The translations under genes and the position numbers were made by a program. The notes below the pieces were generated by a model. The model was not told the DNA's origin. It made no database searches and worked only from the letters and a program-made list of their open reading frames with translations. From an uncultured Bacteroidia bacterium (lineage in GTDB: Bacteria; Bacteroidota; Bacteroidia; Bacteroidales; UBA932), in assembly GCA_902762435.1 (NCBI GenBank), contig CACWOH010000026.1, positions 1-62,290 on the forward strand: a stretch of 62,290 bases of DNA, given 5' to 3'. Positions 1 through 8,543 of the stretch are shown here, one piece after another (within the stretch, counting starts at the first letter, position 1; each line of letters opens with the position of its first letter).

Positions 1-4
1 GGGA

Positions 5-1006
5 CTAGCGGGCCTTGCCGTTGGATCCGAGGACGTTGATGATCTTGTGGATGTACATCTTCTTCATCTCCTCACGGGCCGGCTTGAGGTACTGGCGAGG
101 ATCGAAGTGACCCGGGTTCTCGGCGAGGTGACGGCGCACGGCGGCGGTCATCGCGAGACGGCTGTCGGAGTCGATGTTGATCTTGCAGACGGCGCTCTTC
201 GCAGCCTTGCGGAGCTGCTCCTCGGGAATGCCGATGGCGTTGGGGAGCTTGCCGCCGTACTTGTTGCACATATCGACATACTCCTGCGGCACGGAAGAGG
301 AGCCGTGGAGGACGATCGGGAAGCCCGGAAGCTTCTTCTCGATGGCCTTCAGCACGTTGAAGGCGAGGGGCGGCGGAACGAGCTTGCCGTTCTCGTCGCG
401 GGTGCACTGCTCGGGCGTGAACTTGTAGGCGCCGTGGGAAGTGCCGATGGAGATGGCGAGGGAGTCGCACTTGGTCTTCTTGACGAAGTCGATGACCTCT
501 TCCGGCTTGGTGTAGTGGGAAACCGCGGAGGACACCTCGTCCTCGACACCGGCGAGCACGCCGAGTTCGGCCTCGACGGTCACGTCATACTTGTGGGCGT
601 AGTTGACCACCTTGCGGGTGAGCTTCACGTTCTCCTCGTACGGGAGGGAGGAGGCGTCGATCATCACGGAAGAGAAACCGAAGTCCACGCAGCTCTTGCA
701 GAGCTCGTAGCTGTCGCCGTGGTCCAGGTGAAGGACGATCTGCGGCTTCTTCCAGCCCAGTTCCTTGGCATATTCGACGGCACCCTGGGCCATATAGCGG
801 AGCAGGGTCTGGTTCGCGTAGTTGCGCGCACCCTTGGAGACCTGCAGGATCACCGGGGACTTGGTCTCCGCGGCGGCCTGGATGATGGCCTGGAGCTGCT
901 CCATGTTGTTGAAGTTGAAAGCGGGGATGGCGTAACCGCCCTTGACGGCCTTGGCGAACATCGCACGGGTGTTCACGAGGCCCAGTTCTTTGAATGAAAC
1001 CTTCAT
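5..1006 (-). CDS. fba: Class II fructose-bisphosphate aldolase
   Basis: Cleaves fructose-1,6-bisphosphate to dihydroxyacetone phosphate and glyceraldehyde-3-phosphate in cytosolic glycolysis, and works in reverse in gluconeogenesis. The 333-residue protein has the zinc and catalytic motif LDHGDS (Asp95, His96), a second zinc histidine in IGTSHGAYK and a third in VLHGSS, which are the class II hallmarks. It is monocistronic as far as the window shows and diverges from gmk. A TAnnTTTG box about 40 bases upstream would drive it. The stop codon lies five bases from the window edge, so nothing can be said about downstream genes. Confidence 0.95.
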   Translation of the reverse strand: MKVSFKELGLVNTRAMFAKAVKGGYAIPAFNFNNMEQLQAIIQAAAETKSPVILQVSKGARNYANQTLLRYMAQGAVEYAKELGWKKPQIVLHLDHGDSYELCKSCVDFGFSSVMIDASSLPYEENVKLTRKVVNYAHKYDVTVEAELGVLAGVEDEVSSAVSHYTKPEEVIDFVKKTKCDSLAISIGTSHGAYKFTPEQCTRDENGKLVPPPLAFNVLKAIEKKLPGFPIVLHGSSSVPQEYVDMCNKYGGKLPNAIGIPEEQLRKAAKSAVCKINIDSDSRLAMTAAVRRHLAENPGHFDPRQYLKPAREEMKKMYIHKIINVLGSNGKAR

Positions 1007-1046
1007 AAAAGTACTATGATTTGTGTCTTACTTTCAGTAAATCGTG

Positions 1047-1064
1047 CAAAAATAACTATTTTTG
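1047..1064. promoter_or_regulatory. Back-to-back divergent promoter boxes for fba and gmk
   Basis: CAAAAATA (minus-strand TATTTTTG) at 1047-1054 and TATTTTTG at 1057-1064 form an 18-base palindrome with a two-base centre. Each matches the Bacteroidota -7 consensus TAnnTTTG and points outward, to fba on the left and gmk on the right. Confidence 0.7.
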
Positions 1065-1081
1065 CGGAAAAGTCCACATAA

Positions 1082-1651
1082 ATGTCCGGCAAAGTCATCA
1101 TCTTTTCTGCGCCGTCCGGTGCCGGCAAAAGCACCGTCGTAAACCACCTCCTGGGCCTGCACCCGGAGTTCGAATTTTCCGTCTCCGCGACCTCGCGCCC
1201 GCCGCGCGGGACCGAGCAGGACGGCGTGGAGTATTACTTCATCTCCGCCCGGAAATTCCGCTCCCTGATCCGCAAGGACGCCTTCGTGGAATACGAGGAA
1301 GTGTATCACGACCGCTTCTACGGCACGCTCAAGAGCGAAGTGGAACGCATCTGGGGCAACGGCCACGTGATCGTCTTCGACGTGGACGTCAAGGGCGGGG
1401 TGAACCTCAAGAAATACTTCGGCGACGCCGCCCTGTCCGTGCTCATCGTCCCGCCCTCGATGGAGGTCCTGGAGAGCCGCCTGCGCGGCCGCGGGACCGA
1501 CAGCGAGGAGGCCATCCTCGAGCGACTGGCCAAGGCGGCCTCGGAGCTGGAATTCGCCCGCGGCAAGTTCGACTTCGAACTCGTCAACGACAAGCTGGAA
1601 GACACCTTCCGCATCGCGGAGGAGACCGTAAACGCCTTCCTATGCGGATAG
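1082..1651 (+). CDS. gmk: Guanylate kinase
   Basis: Phosphorylates GMP to GDP with ATP in the cytosol. The 189 residues match the normal family length. The P-loop APSGAGKS is at residues 10-17, followed by the GMP-binding stretch (SRPPRGTEQDGVEYYF). The start lies 17 bases after a TAnnTTTG box. The last ten bases overlap the start of nadD, so the two are translationally coupled. Confidence 0.95.
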   Translation: MSGKVIIFSAPSGAGKSTVVNHLLGLHPEFEFSVSATSRPPRGTEQDGVEYYFISARKFRSLIRKDAFVEYEEVYHDRFYGTLKSEVERIWGNGHVIVFDVDVKGGVNLKKYFGDAALSVLIVPPSMEVLESRLRGRGTDSEEAILERLAKAASELEFARGKFDFELVNDKLEDTFRIAEETVNAFLCG

Positions 1652-2199
1652 CGGTCTATTCCGGATCCTTCGACCCGCTCCACACCGGCCACCTGGCCAT
1701 CATGGAGCGCCTTTCCGCGAGCCCGGACTACGACTGGACCTACCTGGTCATCTCCCCGCAGAATCCCCTCAAGGATGCGTCCAAGGCCCTGTCCGCCGAG
1801 CGCCGCTACCGCGCGGCCGTCGAGGCCGTCCGGCGCCATCCCGGGCTGTACGTCTGGGTGGACGACATCGAACTGAAGATGCCCGCCCCCACCTACACGA
1901 TCAAGACCCTGGACGCGCTCCGGGAGCGCGAGCCCGGGAATGAATTCACCCTCGTGATCGGGGCGGACAACCTGGACATCATCCACCGCTGGCGGGAGGC
2001 GCCGCGCATCCTCCGGGAGTACGGCGTGGCCGTCTATCCGCGCAGTGGGTACGACGCTCCCCGCCTCCGGCAGGCCCTGCTGGAAGAGTGTCCGGACTAC
2101 CGCATCCGCCTGATCGACGCGCCCCTGGTGGACATCTCCTCCACGCAGATCCGCGAGATGCAGGCGCAGGGGCTGGACGCTTCCGCCTGGCTGATGTAA
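1642..2199 (+). CDS. nadD: Nicotinate-nucleotide adenylyltransferase
   Basis: Adenylates nicotinate mononucleotide to deamido-NAD in NAD synthesis. The start chosen gives a protein beginning MRIAVYSGSFDPLHTGH, which carries the nucleotidyltransferase HxGH motif (His14, His17). The C-terminal DISSTQIR motif is also present. At 185 residues it has the usual length. An open frame continues far upstream through gmk, but that part is gmk read in another frame. It overlaps gmk by ten bases in a gmk-nadD operon. Confidence 0.93.
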   Translation: MRIAVYSGSFDPLHTGHLAIMERLSASPDYDWTYLVISPQNPLKDASKALSAERRYRAAVEAVRRHPGLYVWVDDIELKMPAPTYTIKTLDALREREPGNEFTLVIGADNLDIIHRWREAPRILREYGVAVYPRSGYDAPRLRQALLEECPDYRIRLIDAPLVDISSTQIREMQAQGLDASAWLM

Positions 2200-2212
2200 G
2201 TTCCTGTTACTT

Positions 2213-4516
2213 ATGAAGTTCCGCATCCTGTTGGCGGCGCTCGCCGTCCTGCTGGCGCCGGGCATCCCCGGCGTCCGGGCGCAGGACGCCGGGTCGGGCC
2301 GCCTGGCCTGGATGCTGGAGAACCTGCCCGAGTGCCCCGCTTTCGAATCCTGGCTCACGCGGACCGGCGCCCTGCCGCCGGATTTCGAGGCACTCCCGCG
2401 CACCAACCTGCTGCCCGACGCTTTCACCTTCGCCGACGGCAGCCCCGTGGTGACGGACGAGGACTGGGAGCGGCGCCGCGCCGAGATCCTGGACCTGTTC
2501 ATCCGCTACGAGTTCGGTACCCTGCCGCCCCGGCCCGCCATCAGGAGGGTTGAAGTGCTGGAGGACCGGGAAAACCGGTCCGGACGCACGCTGAACGTCT
2601 GCCTCTGGTTCGGTCCGGACGTCCGGAGTTCCGTCCGCGCCAGCGTGACCATCCCTGCGGGAGAACCGGGCACAAAGTATCCGGTGGTCCTGTCCCCGCG
2701 GCTCGGGGGCCTGGGCGGCGTGGTCCTGCAGCGCGGCTACATCAGCGCCGGCTTCGCGGCCAGCGACGACCTGGACGACAGCTGCGAGCTGCGGGACGTG
2801 TACCGGGACTGCACCTTCTCCAAACTGACCCGCCGGGCCTGGCTGACCGGCATCGTGCTCGACTGGCTCGAGACGCTGCCGGAAGTGGACCCGGAACGGA
2901 TCGCCCTGTACGGCTATTCCCGGGACGGGAAGATGGCGGCCATCGCCGCCGCCCTGGACAGCCGCATCGCCGCCCTGGTGGCCGGCAGCACCGGCGTGGG
3001 CGGCTTCATCCCCTGGCGCTACGCCGGCGAACGCGGCGGCGGGGAGAGCATCGAGAGCACCACGCGGATGTTTCCGGACTGGTTCATCCCGGACCTCCGC
3101 TTCTTCAGCGGCCACGAGGACCGGCTGCCCGTGGACGCCAACCTGCTGCTGGACCTGATCGCCCCCCGCGCCGTGCTGATGGAGTGGGGGCTGAACGACG
3201 AGGTGGCGAACGGATGGGCGCTGGAGCGCGTCTATGAGGCTTCCCTGCCGGTGTACGCGCGCTACGGGGCCGAAGACCGCCTCGGCCTGCTGCGCGGGAA
3301 CGGCTTCCACGGGAGCATCGACCTGGAGGCCTGCCTCGATTTCCTGGACATCCAGTTCGGCCGCAGCGGGCGCAGATGGGACTACGACCCCACCTTCCCC
3401 TGGGACTGGGACGCCTGGGCCGCCGGACACCCCCTGGATGTGGCAGACTACCCCGCCCACCGGAAGGACGAGCCCCTCGCCCGCAACCGGCGGGACTGGG
3501 AGCGCCGCCGCCCCGCGCTGCTGGACGCCGTCCGGCAGATGCTCGGCAAGGCCCCGGTCGCTCCGCCCGCGCAGGCGCCGCCGCCCGCCCCGGCCGCCCC
3601 CGACATTCCCGCGTGGGTGATCGGGCGCGGGATGCCCGAATTCGGCTGGATTCCGGCCGACAACGAAGGGATGGCCAGCCGGCGCATCAGCTTCGGCCCC
3701 GACGGCGTGCGCGGCGACCTCTACTATCCGGCGGACACCCCCGAGGGGACCCGCCTGCCCGTGGTCATCTGGCTGCACGGCTACCATTTCCCGCTGGGCT
3801 ATATGTGGGTGTACCACGCCGATACGCATCCGGTACCGGCCCTGGTCCGGGAAGGCTTCGCCGTGCTGGCTTTCGACCAGACGGGCTTCGGCTCCCGCTG
3901 CGGAGAGTATGCGCCGTTTTACGACCGCTGGCCGCAGTGGTCGCGCCTGGGGCGGATGGTCGCCGACGTTCAGGACGCCATCACGGCCTTGGAGCAGGAC
4001 CTCCTGGTGGATCCGGAACGGATCAACCTGCTGGGCTTCGCGCTCGGCGGGACGGTGGGCCTGTACGCCGCCGCCCTGGATACGCGCGTACGCAACGTGG
4101 TGTCCGTGTGCGGCTTCACGCCGATGCGCAGCGACACCGGCGCCGACGGCCTGTCCGGGATTACGCGCTACAGCCACCTGCACAACCTGCTCCCCCGCCT
4201 CGGCTGGTTCGCCGGGCAGGAAGAGCGGCTGCCCTATGATTTTGGGGACCTGATTGCCCTGACGGCGCCGCGCGGGGTGCTGATCGTACAGCCCTCGATG
4301 GACCGGGACGCCGACCCCGCCGCGGTCCGCCGCGCCGTGGAATACGCTTCGGCGGCCTACGCCTGGGAAGGGACCGCGACGCGCATCGGCCCCCGCATCC
4401 TGGGACCGGGCGGCGGCTCACGCGTCCGGCTGGAACTCCGCGAGCCGGAGGATTACGCGCGCCTGACGGCCATGATGCAGATCCCGGCTTTCATCTGGCT
4501 GCTCGACAGGCAGTGA
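2213..4516 (+). CDS. Secreted two-domain esterase: CE15-like domain plus a hydrolase domain lacking its serine
   Basis: A signal peptide (residues 1-23) directs the 767-residue protein to the periplasm or beyond. The first half (about 30-400) resembles CE15 glucuronoyl esterases: the nucleophile elbow GYSRDGK places Ser236, and His366 in NGFHGS is a candidate catalytic histidine. CE15 enzymes cut ester links between lignin and glucuronoxylan. A proline/alanine linker near 450 joins a second α/β-hydrolase domain (about 465-767) of acetyl-xylan-esterase type. Its elbow reads GFALGG, so Ala610 sits where serine is expected. That domain may be catalytically dead or act as a binding module. The gene follows nadD by 13 bases. 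CE15 assignment is moderately sure; substrate is inferred. Confidence 0.75.
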   Translation: MKFRILLAALAVLLAPGIPGVRAQDAGSGRLAWMLENLPECPAFESWLTRTGALPPDFEALPRTNLLPDAFTFADGSPVVTDEDWERRRAEILDLFIRYEFGTLPPRPAIRRVEVLEDRENRSGRTLNVCLWFGPDVRSSVRASVTIPAGEPGTKYPVVLSPRLGGLGGVVLQRGYISAGFAASDDLDDSCELRDVYRDCTFSKLTRRAWLTGIVLDWLETLPEVDPERIALYGYSRDGKMAAIAAALDSRIAALVAGSTGVGGFIPWRYAGERGGGESIESTTRMFPDWFIPDLRFFSGHEDRLPVDANLLLDLIAPRAVLMEWGLNDEVANGWALERVYEASLPVYARYGAEDRLGLLRGNGFHGSIDLEACLDFLDIQFGRSGRRWDYDPTFPWDWDAWAAGHPLDVADYPAHRKDEPLARNRRDWERRRPALLDAVRQMLGKAPVAPPAQAPPPAPAAPDIPAWVIGRGMPEFGWIPADNEGMASRRISFGPDGVRGDLYYPADTPEGTRLPVVIWLHGYHFPLGYMWVYHADTHPVPALVREGFAVLAFDQTGFGSRCGEYAPFYDRWPQWSRLGRMVADVQDAITALEQDLLVDPERINLLGFALGGTVGLYAAALDTRVRNVVSVCGFTPMRSDTGADGLSGITRYSHLHNLLPRLGWFAGQEERLPYDFGDLIALTAPRGVLIVQPSMDRDADPAAVRRAVEYASAAYAWEGTATRIGPRILGPGGGSRVRLELREPEDYARLTAMMQIPAFIWLLDRQ

Positions 4517-4533
4517 GATTCCTGAATTATCAT

Positions 4534-4541
4534 TATCTTTG
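4534..4541 (+). promoter_or_regulatory. -7 box of the RNase P RNA promoter
   Basis: TATCTTTG matches TAnnTTTG and ends about eight bases before the predicted 5' end of rnpB. It lies just after the stop codon of the preceding esterase gene. Confidence 0.65.
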
Positions 4542-4548
4542 CGCCAGA

Positions 4549-4868
4549 ATTGGAACAGGTGGGGCGATCTGCCGCCCGAAAGGGAGGAAAGTCCGGACAG
4601 GACAGGGCATCCCGCTGCGGAAAGCGCAGGTAGGGGCAACCTTACGCCAGTCGTAACAGAAAAAAACCGGCTTCCAAGGGTAGCCAAGGGTGAAAACGCG
4701 GGGCAAGAGCCCACGACGTCCGGCAGCGATGCCGGGCGGGTACGACACCGGGACCTGCAAGACCAAATATACTGGCAGACGAGGGCTGCCCGCCCGATGC
4801 CAGGGGGTAGGTTGCGAAGATAAATGGCAGAGAATCAGTGAACAGAAACCGGCTTACGGCTCCACCTT
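4549..4868 (+). ncRNA. rnpB: RNase P RNA (bacterial type A)
   Basis: The catalytic RNA that matures tRNA 5' ends. The universal motif GAGGAAAGTCCGG lies near 4585. The distal conserved segment with AGATAAATG and the P4 partner ACAGAAACCGGCTTA lies near 4818-4856. AGGTGG (4556-4561) pairs with CCACCT (4861-4866) to close helix P1, which sets both ends within a few bases. A TAnnTTTG box precedes it. The 3' end overlaps, on the opposite strand, the last codons of the convergent acyltransferase gene. Confidence 0.95.
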
Positions 4869-5990
4869 TTCCTTTTTGTTCTTGCGGCTGAGGTTTTTCC
4901 GAAGCCGTCTTTCCGCTTTCTGCACGGCCTCTTTCTGGCGCGTGAGGAAGTCGTTGAAACGACGCGACCGCTCGACCTCCTTCTTCTCCTTGAGTTTTTC
5001 GGCCATCTCCTCCGGCGCCTGGCGGATGCCCGGGAAACGCTTGCGGATGGACTCGGCGAGATGCCGGAAATACGGCTCCTTGTGGCGGTCGCGCTTCTCG
5101 GCGTACATCTCGTCGTAGCAGACCAGGATGCCCGTCTCGTAGGCATCGAAGAATTCGTCGTTGATGCCCATGCCCAGCATCTTCAGCGTGGGCGAGGTGT
5201 TCATATAGCTGTTCACCAGCGGCGGGATGCCCGAACCGAGTTTGCGGATCGCATCCTTAAGGTTCCGGTAGTCCGCCTTGAAATCGTCGTCCTTGAGGAT
5301 CAGGTCCAGCAGGCGGCCGTCCGCCTCCTCCTTCAGCGGCTGCTTGGGACGCACCAGTTCGTCCGGATCCGGGAAATGCTTCCACAGGAAGTGCTGGATC
5401 AGGTCGCGGCAGGACTTGTCGTAGGAAGGATAGATGGTCATCTTGCCCAGCAGGTACATGATGTTGGGATGCTGCAGGATGACCGCGGCGATGCCGTCCC
5501 ACAGGTTGTCCAGGGCGAAGATCGCCTTGGCGCCCGCCTTGGAACTCTGGTACTCGGGCGTCACGAACGAGCGGCCCAGTTCCATCGTATGCGGCAGGTA
5601 GTCCCGGATGAAGCGCTCGGAATACCGGAACATATGGGCGGACGTAATGTGCGGCTGTCCGTCCTCCTGCATCAGGACGTCCGGGCCCAGGATGAAGCGA
5701 TAGCCGCCGATGATGGCCGACGCATCCGGATCCCAGATGATGATCTGCTTGTAGGGATGGTCCGTCGTGGTATCGAATTCGTCGATGTCGAGCGGCTGGC
5801 CGGTGCCGCCGCCGGAATCGCGGAAGGCGATCTCACGCAGGCGGCCGATCTCACGCAGCACGTTGGGTGCCTCGATCCCGTCCACGACATAAATCTCGTT
5901 GCCGGCCTTGTTGGTGTTGCAGAGTTTCTTATCAGGGGTAAGTTCCGCTTTGAGCAGGTCCACGCTTACCGGATCGATGATCTTTTCCAT
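4854..5990 (-). CDS. GNAT-family N-acyltransferase, glycine-lipid (GlsB) type
   Basis: Probable N-acyltransferase that attaches a fatty acyl chain to an amino acid in aminolipid synthesis. The N-terminal 250 residues have the hemolysin/OlsB-like GNAT pattern (IIGGYRFILG, then MELGRSFVTPEYQ). The C-terminal 60 residues are a lysine/arginine-rich helix typical of Bacteroidales homologues. It lies six bases downstream of a PlsC-type acyltransferase. In Bacteroides an adjacent pair of this kind (glsB/glsA) makes glycine lipids, so the pair probably does the same here. The last codons overlap the antisense 3' end of rnpB. Family is clear; substrate is inferred. Confidence 0.75.
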   Translation of the reverse strand: MEKIIDPVSVDLLKAELTPDKKLCNTNKAGNEIYVVDGIEAPNVLREIGRLREIAFRDSGGGTGQPLDIDEFDTTTDHPYKQIIIWDPDASAIIGGYRFILGPDVLMQEDGQPHITSAHMFRYSERFIRDYLPHTMELGRSFVTPEYQSSKAGAKAIFALDNLWDGIAAVILQHPNIMYLLGKMTIYPSYDKSCRDLIQHFLWKHFPDPDELVRPKQPLKEEADGRLLDLILKDDDFKADYRNLKDAIRKLGSGIPPLVNSYMNTSPTLKMLGMGINDEFFDAYETGILVCYDEMYAEKRDRHKEPYFRHLAESIRKRFPGIRQAPEEMAEKLKEKKEVERSRRFNDFLTRQKEAVQKAERRLRKNLSRKNKKEKVEP

Positions 5991-5996
5991 ACTGCG

Positions 5997-6809
5997 TTAC
6001 AGTTGATATACTTTTTCACGGACCCACGCCGCCCATTCGAGCGGTTTGCGGGATTTGTCGAAGACAGAGGCCGGTATCGGCTGGCCGAAAACGATCCGGA
6101 ACGTCTTGTGCTGGGCGTGATACAAGGCGTCCGGCAGGAAGAGCATGGGGATATTGAACTTGATTTTCAAGAACTTGCGGAAGAACCAGTCCGCCCGGTA
6201 GAAACGGGCGGGATTCCGGCCCACGAAATGCACCGGCACCACGGGCCGGCCGCTCTCCACACTCTTGGTGATGAAGGTCTTCGTCCAGGGGAAATCCTGG
6301 ATCTTTCCTTTGATCCGGCGGGAACACACGCCGGCGGGGAAAATCAGGATCTGGTCCTGGGAGCGGAAGGCTTCATCCAGCAACTGGGGCAGGTTCCGCA
6401 CCTGGCTCCCCACCTTGTTGACAGGCACGCAGAGCGGCGCCAGCGGCTTGATGAAGAGCAGGAAGTCGTTGACCGGCATCTTCACCTGCCCGAACTCGCG
6501 CGAGATGATACCGCACAAGGCGATGCCGTCCGCGCCACCGAGCGGATGGTTGGATGCGAACGTATAGCGGGTACCGTCGCGGGGCACATTCTCCAGGCCC
6601 TCCACCTCGATCTTGATATCCATCTGCTCCAGGGTGTCGTCGCAGAAAGCGGCCCCCTGATAGCCCCGCGAAAGGATGCTGTTCAGCCAGTCCTGATGGA
6701 TGAAGCGCTTGAAGAAACGCACGACGAACCCGGGGAGTTTCTTCCCCTTGAACTTGCTGGCAATGATAGCGTCCAGGTCTATACGGCCTTCGAAATCTTC
6801 GTCTGCCAT
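5997..6809 (-). CDS. PlsC-like O-acyltransferase, glycine-lipid (GlsA) type
   Basis: A 270-residue membrane-associated acyltransferase of the LPLAT/PlsC superfamily, expected to add the second acyl chain to a monoacylated aminolipid. The motif reads SNHPLGGADG, with five residues between His and Asp instead of the canonical four. A substrate-pocket motif (IFPAGVCSRR) follows, then PVVPVHFVGRNPARFY. It is first in a two-gene operon with the GNAT gene, with a TAnnTTTG box upstream. It could instead serve phospholipid synthesis, but the pairing favours aminolipids. Confidence 0.75.
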   Translation of the reverse strand: MADEDFEGRIDLDAIIASKFKGKKLPGFVVRFFKRFIHQDWLNSILSRGYQGAAFCDDTLEQMDIKIEVEGLENVPRDGTRYTFASNHPLGGADGIALCGIISREFGQVKMPVNDFLLFIKPLAPLCVPVNKVGSQVRNLPQLLDEAFRSQDQILIFPAGVCSRRIKGKIQDFPWTKTFITKSVESGRPVVPVHFVGRNPARFYRADWFFRKFLKIKFNIPMLFLPDALYHAQHKTFRIVFGQPIPASVFDKSRKPLEWAAWVREKVYQL

Positions 6810-6832
6810 GATCGGTCGGGTTTTAGTACCTT

Positions 6833-6840
6833 CAAATATA
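6833..6840 (-). promoter_or_regulatory. -7 box for the acyltransferase operon
   Basis: CAAATATA on the plus strand is TATATTTG on the minus strand, ending 23 bases before the start codon of the PlsC-like gene. Confidence 0.6.
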
Positions 6841-6847
6841 CGAAAAA

Positions 6848-8134
6848 TTATGAAACGAGAACAGCGTTCAGATCATAATCTTCCGCCCCCGTGACACGCA
6901 CCCGGACAAAGTCCCCGACCGCCACTTTCCCGGCGGCGCCGGCCACCAGGATCTCGCCGTCCACGTCGGGGCTCTCGTACTGGCTGCGGCAGACCGCGGT
7001 GCCGTCGACGATGTCGTCCACCATCACGGTGAGCTCGGTCCCCACGCGGGACCGGTTGTATTCGAGCGAAATCTCGCGCTGGACCTCCATCAGGGCGTCC
7101 AGGCGCGCCTGCTTCACTTCTTCCGGTACGTCGTCCTTCAGGTGCGCCGCGCCCCAGGTTCCCTCCTCCTCGGAATAGGTAAAGGCGCCCAGGCGCTCGA
7201 AACGGGCTTCGCGCACGAAATCCAGCAGTTCGGCGAACTCCTTCTCCGTCTCGCCGGGATGCCCCACGATCATCGTGGTGCGCAGCGCGACGCCTGGCAC
7301 CTCCCGGCGCAGGCGGGCGATGAGCGTCCGCGTCCAGGCGCCGTCCACGTGCCGGTGCATGCGGTCCAGCACCGGGTCGGAGATGTGCTGCAGGGGGATG
7401 TCGAGGTATTTGCAGACCTTGGGATTGGTTGCCATGATCTGCAGGACGTCTTCCGGGAAATCCGCCGGGTAGGAATAATGGATGCGGATCCACGCGATTC
7501 CAGGAATGGCCGACAGGCGCCCGATGAGTTCGCCCAGGGCCCGCCGGTGATACAGGTCCAGCCCGTACCAGGTCGTATCCTGCGCGATCAGGATCAGTTC
7601 CCGCACGCCGCGGGCCGAGAGCGACTCCGCCTCGGCCACGAGGTCCTCCATCGGCACGGAGCGGTGGGCGCCGCGGATGAAGGGGATGGCGCAGTAGGAG
7701 CAGCGTCGGTCGCAGCCCTCGGAAATCTTCAGGTAGGCGTAGCCCTTCGCTTCGCTCAGGCGGCGGGTGACCGCCGGACCGGGCTGCACGCCCAGGTGAC
7801 GCAGGACGGGCGAAAGGTCGCGGGCACCGAACCAGGCGTCCACCTCCGGGATTTCCCGGGGCAGTTCGGCGGCATAGCGCTGCGCCAGGCAGCCGAACAC
7901 GACCAGTTCCCCGGCCTCGCCCCGTTTCTTGGCCTCGACGGCCTCCAGGATGGCATTCACCGACTCCTCCTTGGCGTCGCCGATGAAGCCGCAGGTGTTC
8001 AGCAGCAGGCAGTCCACGGGCCCGTTCCCGTCCACGATGTCAAAAGCATCCGCCGGCAGCTGGGCCAGCAGATGCTCCGTGTCGACCGTGTTCTTGGAAC
8101 AGCCGAGGGTGATGACCTTAATCCTGCGGCGCAT
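6848..8134 (-). CDS. rimO: Ribosomal protein uS12 methylthiotransferase RimO
   Basis: A radical SAM enzyme that methylthiolates an aspartate of ribosomal protein S12. The N-terminal UPF0004 domain supplies Cys12, Cys48 and Cys82 for one iron-sulfur cluster. The radical SAM motif CDRRCSYC supplies Cys141, Cys145 and Cys148 for the other. A TRAM domain fills about residues 360-428. The opening VITLGCSKNTVDTE is RimO-like rather than MiaB-like. The start overlaps the preceding DUF5606 gene by 17 bases. It is the last gene of the nusB operon. Confidence 0.93.
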   Translation of the reverse strand: MRRRIKVITLGCSKNTVDTEHLLAQLPADAFDIVDGNGPVDCLLLNTCGFIGDAKEESVNAILEAVEAKKRGEAGELVVFGCLAQRYAAELPREIPEVDAWFGARDLSPVLRHLGVQPGPAVTRRLSEAKGYAYLKISEGCDRRCSYCAIPFIRGAHRSVPMEDLVAEAESLSARGVRELILIAQDTTWYGLDLYHRRALGELIGRLSAIPGIAWIRIHYSYPADFPEDVLQIMATNPKVCKYLDIPLQHISDPVLDRMHRHVDGAWTRTLIARLRREVPGVALRTTMIVGHPGETEKEFAELLDFVREARFERLGAFTYSEEEGTWGAAHLKDDVPEEVKQARLDALMEVQREISLEYNRSRVGTELTVMVDDIVDGTAVCRSQYESPDVDGEILVAGAAGKVAVGDFVRVRVTGAEDYDLNAVLVS

Positions 8135-8543
8135 CGCCCTGCTCCTCCTCCTTCACGAAATCGAACGAGGCATACTTGGCGATCTGGTCGTACCAGCCCA
8201 CCACCTTGCGCATATGGGAGACGTAGAAGCGATCGGCGTCGTAGTTGGGGATGGCCTTGCTGAAAAGGGCGGTCAGCTCTTCGTCGGAGGCCTTGGCGGA
8301 AGGGGCTTCGGCGTCGCCGAGCACCTTCTTGAGGGCCAGGAACACCTCGTCGAGTTTCATCTCGCCTTCGCTGGTATAGATGGCGATGTCGGCCAGGGTG
8401 GAGATGCGGCTGCTGGCGTTGAATACCTTGCGCTGGCCCGTCTCCATATTTTCGCCGATGGCGCCGCCGCGGGCCTGGGCCACGTAGCGGAACAGGCCGT
8501 GCTGGCCGGCGACGGACATGATGCGTGCTAAATCAGTTTGCAT
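8118..8543 (-). CDS. DUF5606-type protein of unknown function
   Basis: A 141-residue cytosolic protein conserved in Bacteroidota. Recognisable features are the opening pattern (MSVAGQHGLFRYVAQ after a short leader), a central strand-rich part with ISTLADIAIYT, and a helical C-terminal half. No enzymatic motif is visible. It overlaps coaE upstream by 16 bases and rimO downstream by 17, so the three are tightly coupled. No function is known to me. Confidence 0.75.
   Translation of the reverse strand: MQTDLARIMSVAGQHGLFRYVAQARGGAIGENMETGQRKVFNASSRISTLADIAIYTSEGEMKLDEVFLALKKVLGDAEAPSAKASDEELTALFSKAIPNYDADRFYVSHMRKVVGWYDQIAKYASFDFVKEEEQGDAPQD

Noticed and set aside
1021-1641. Long N-terminal extension of nadD
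   Set aside because: That part is gmk read in another frame; NadD homology starts exactly at 1642.
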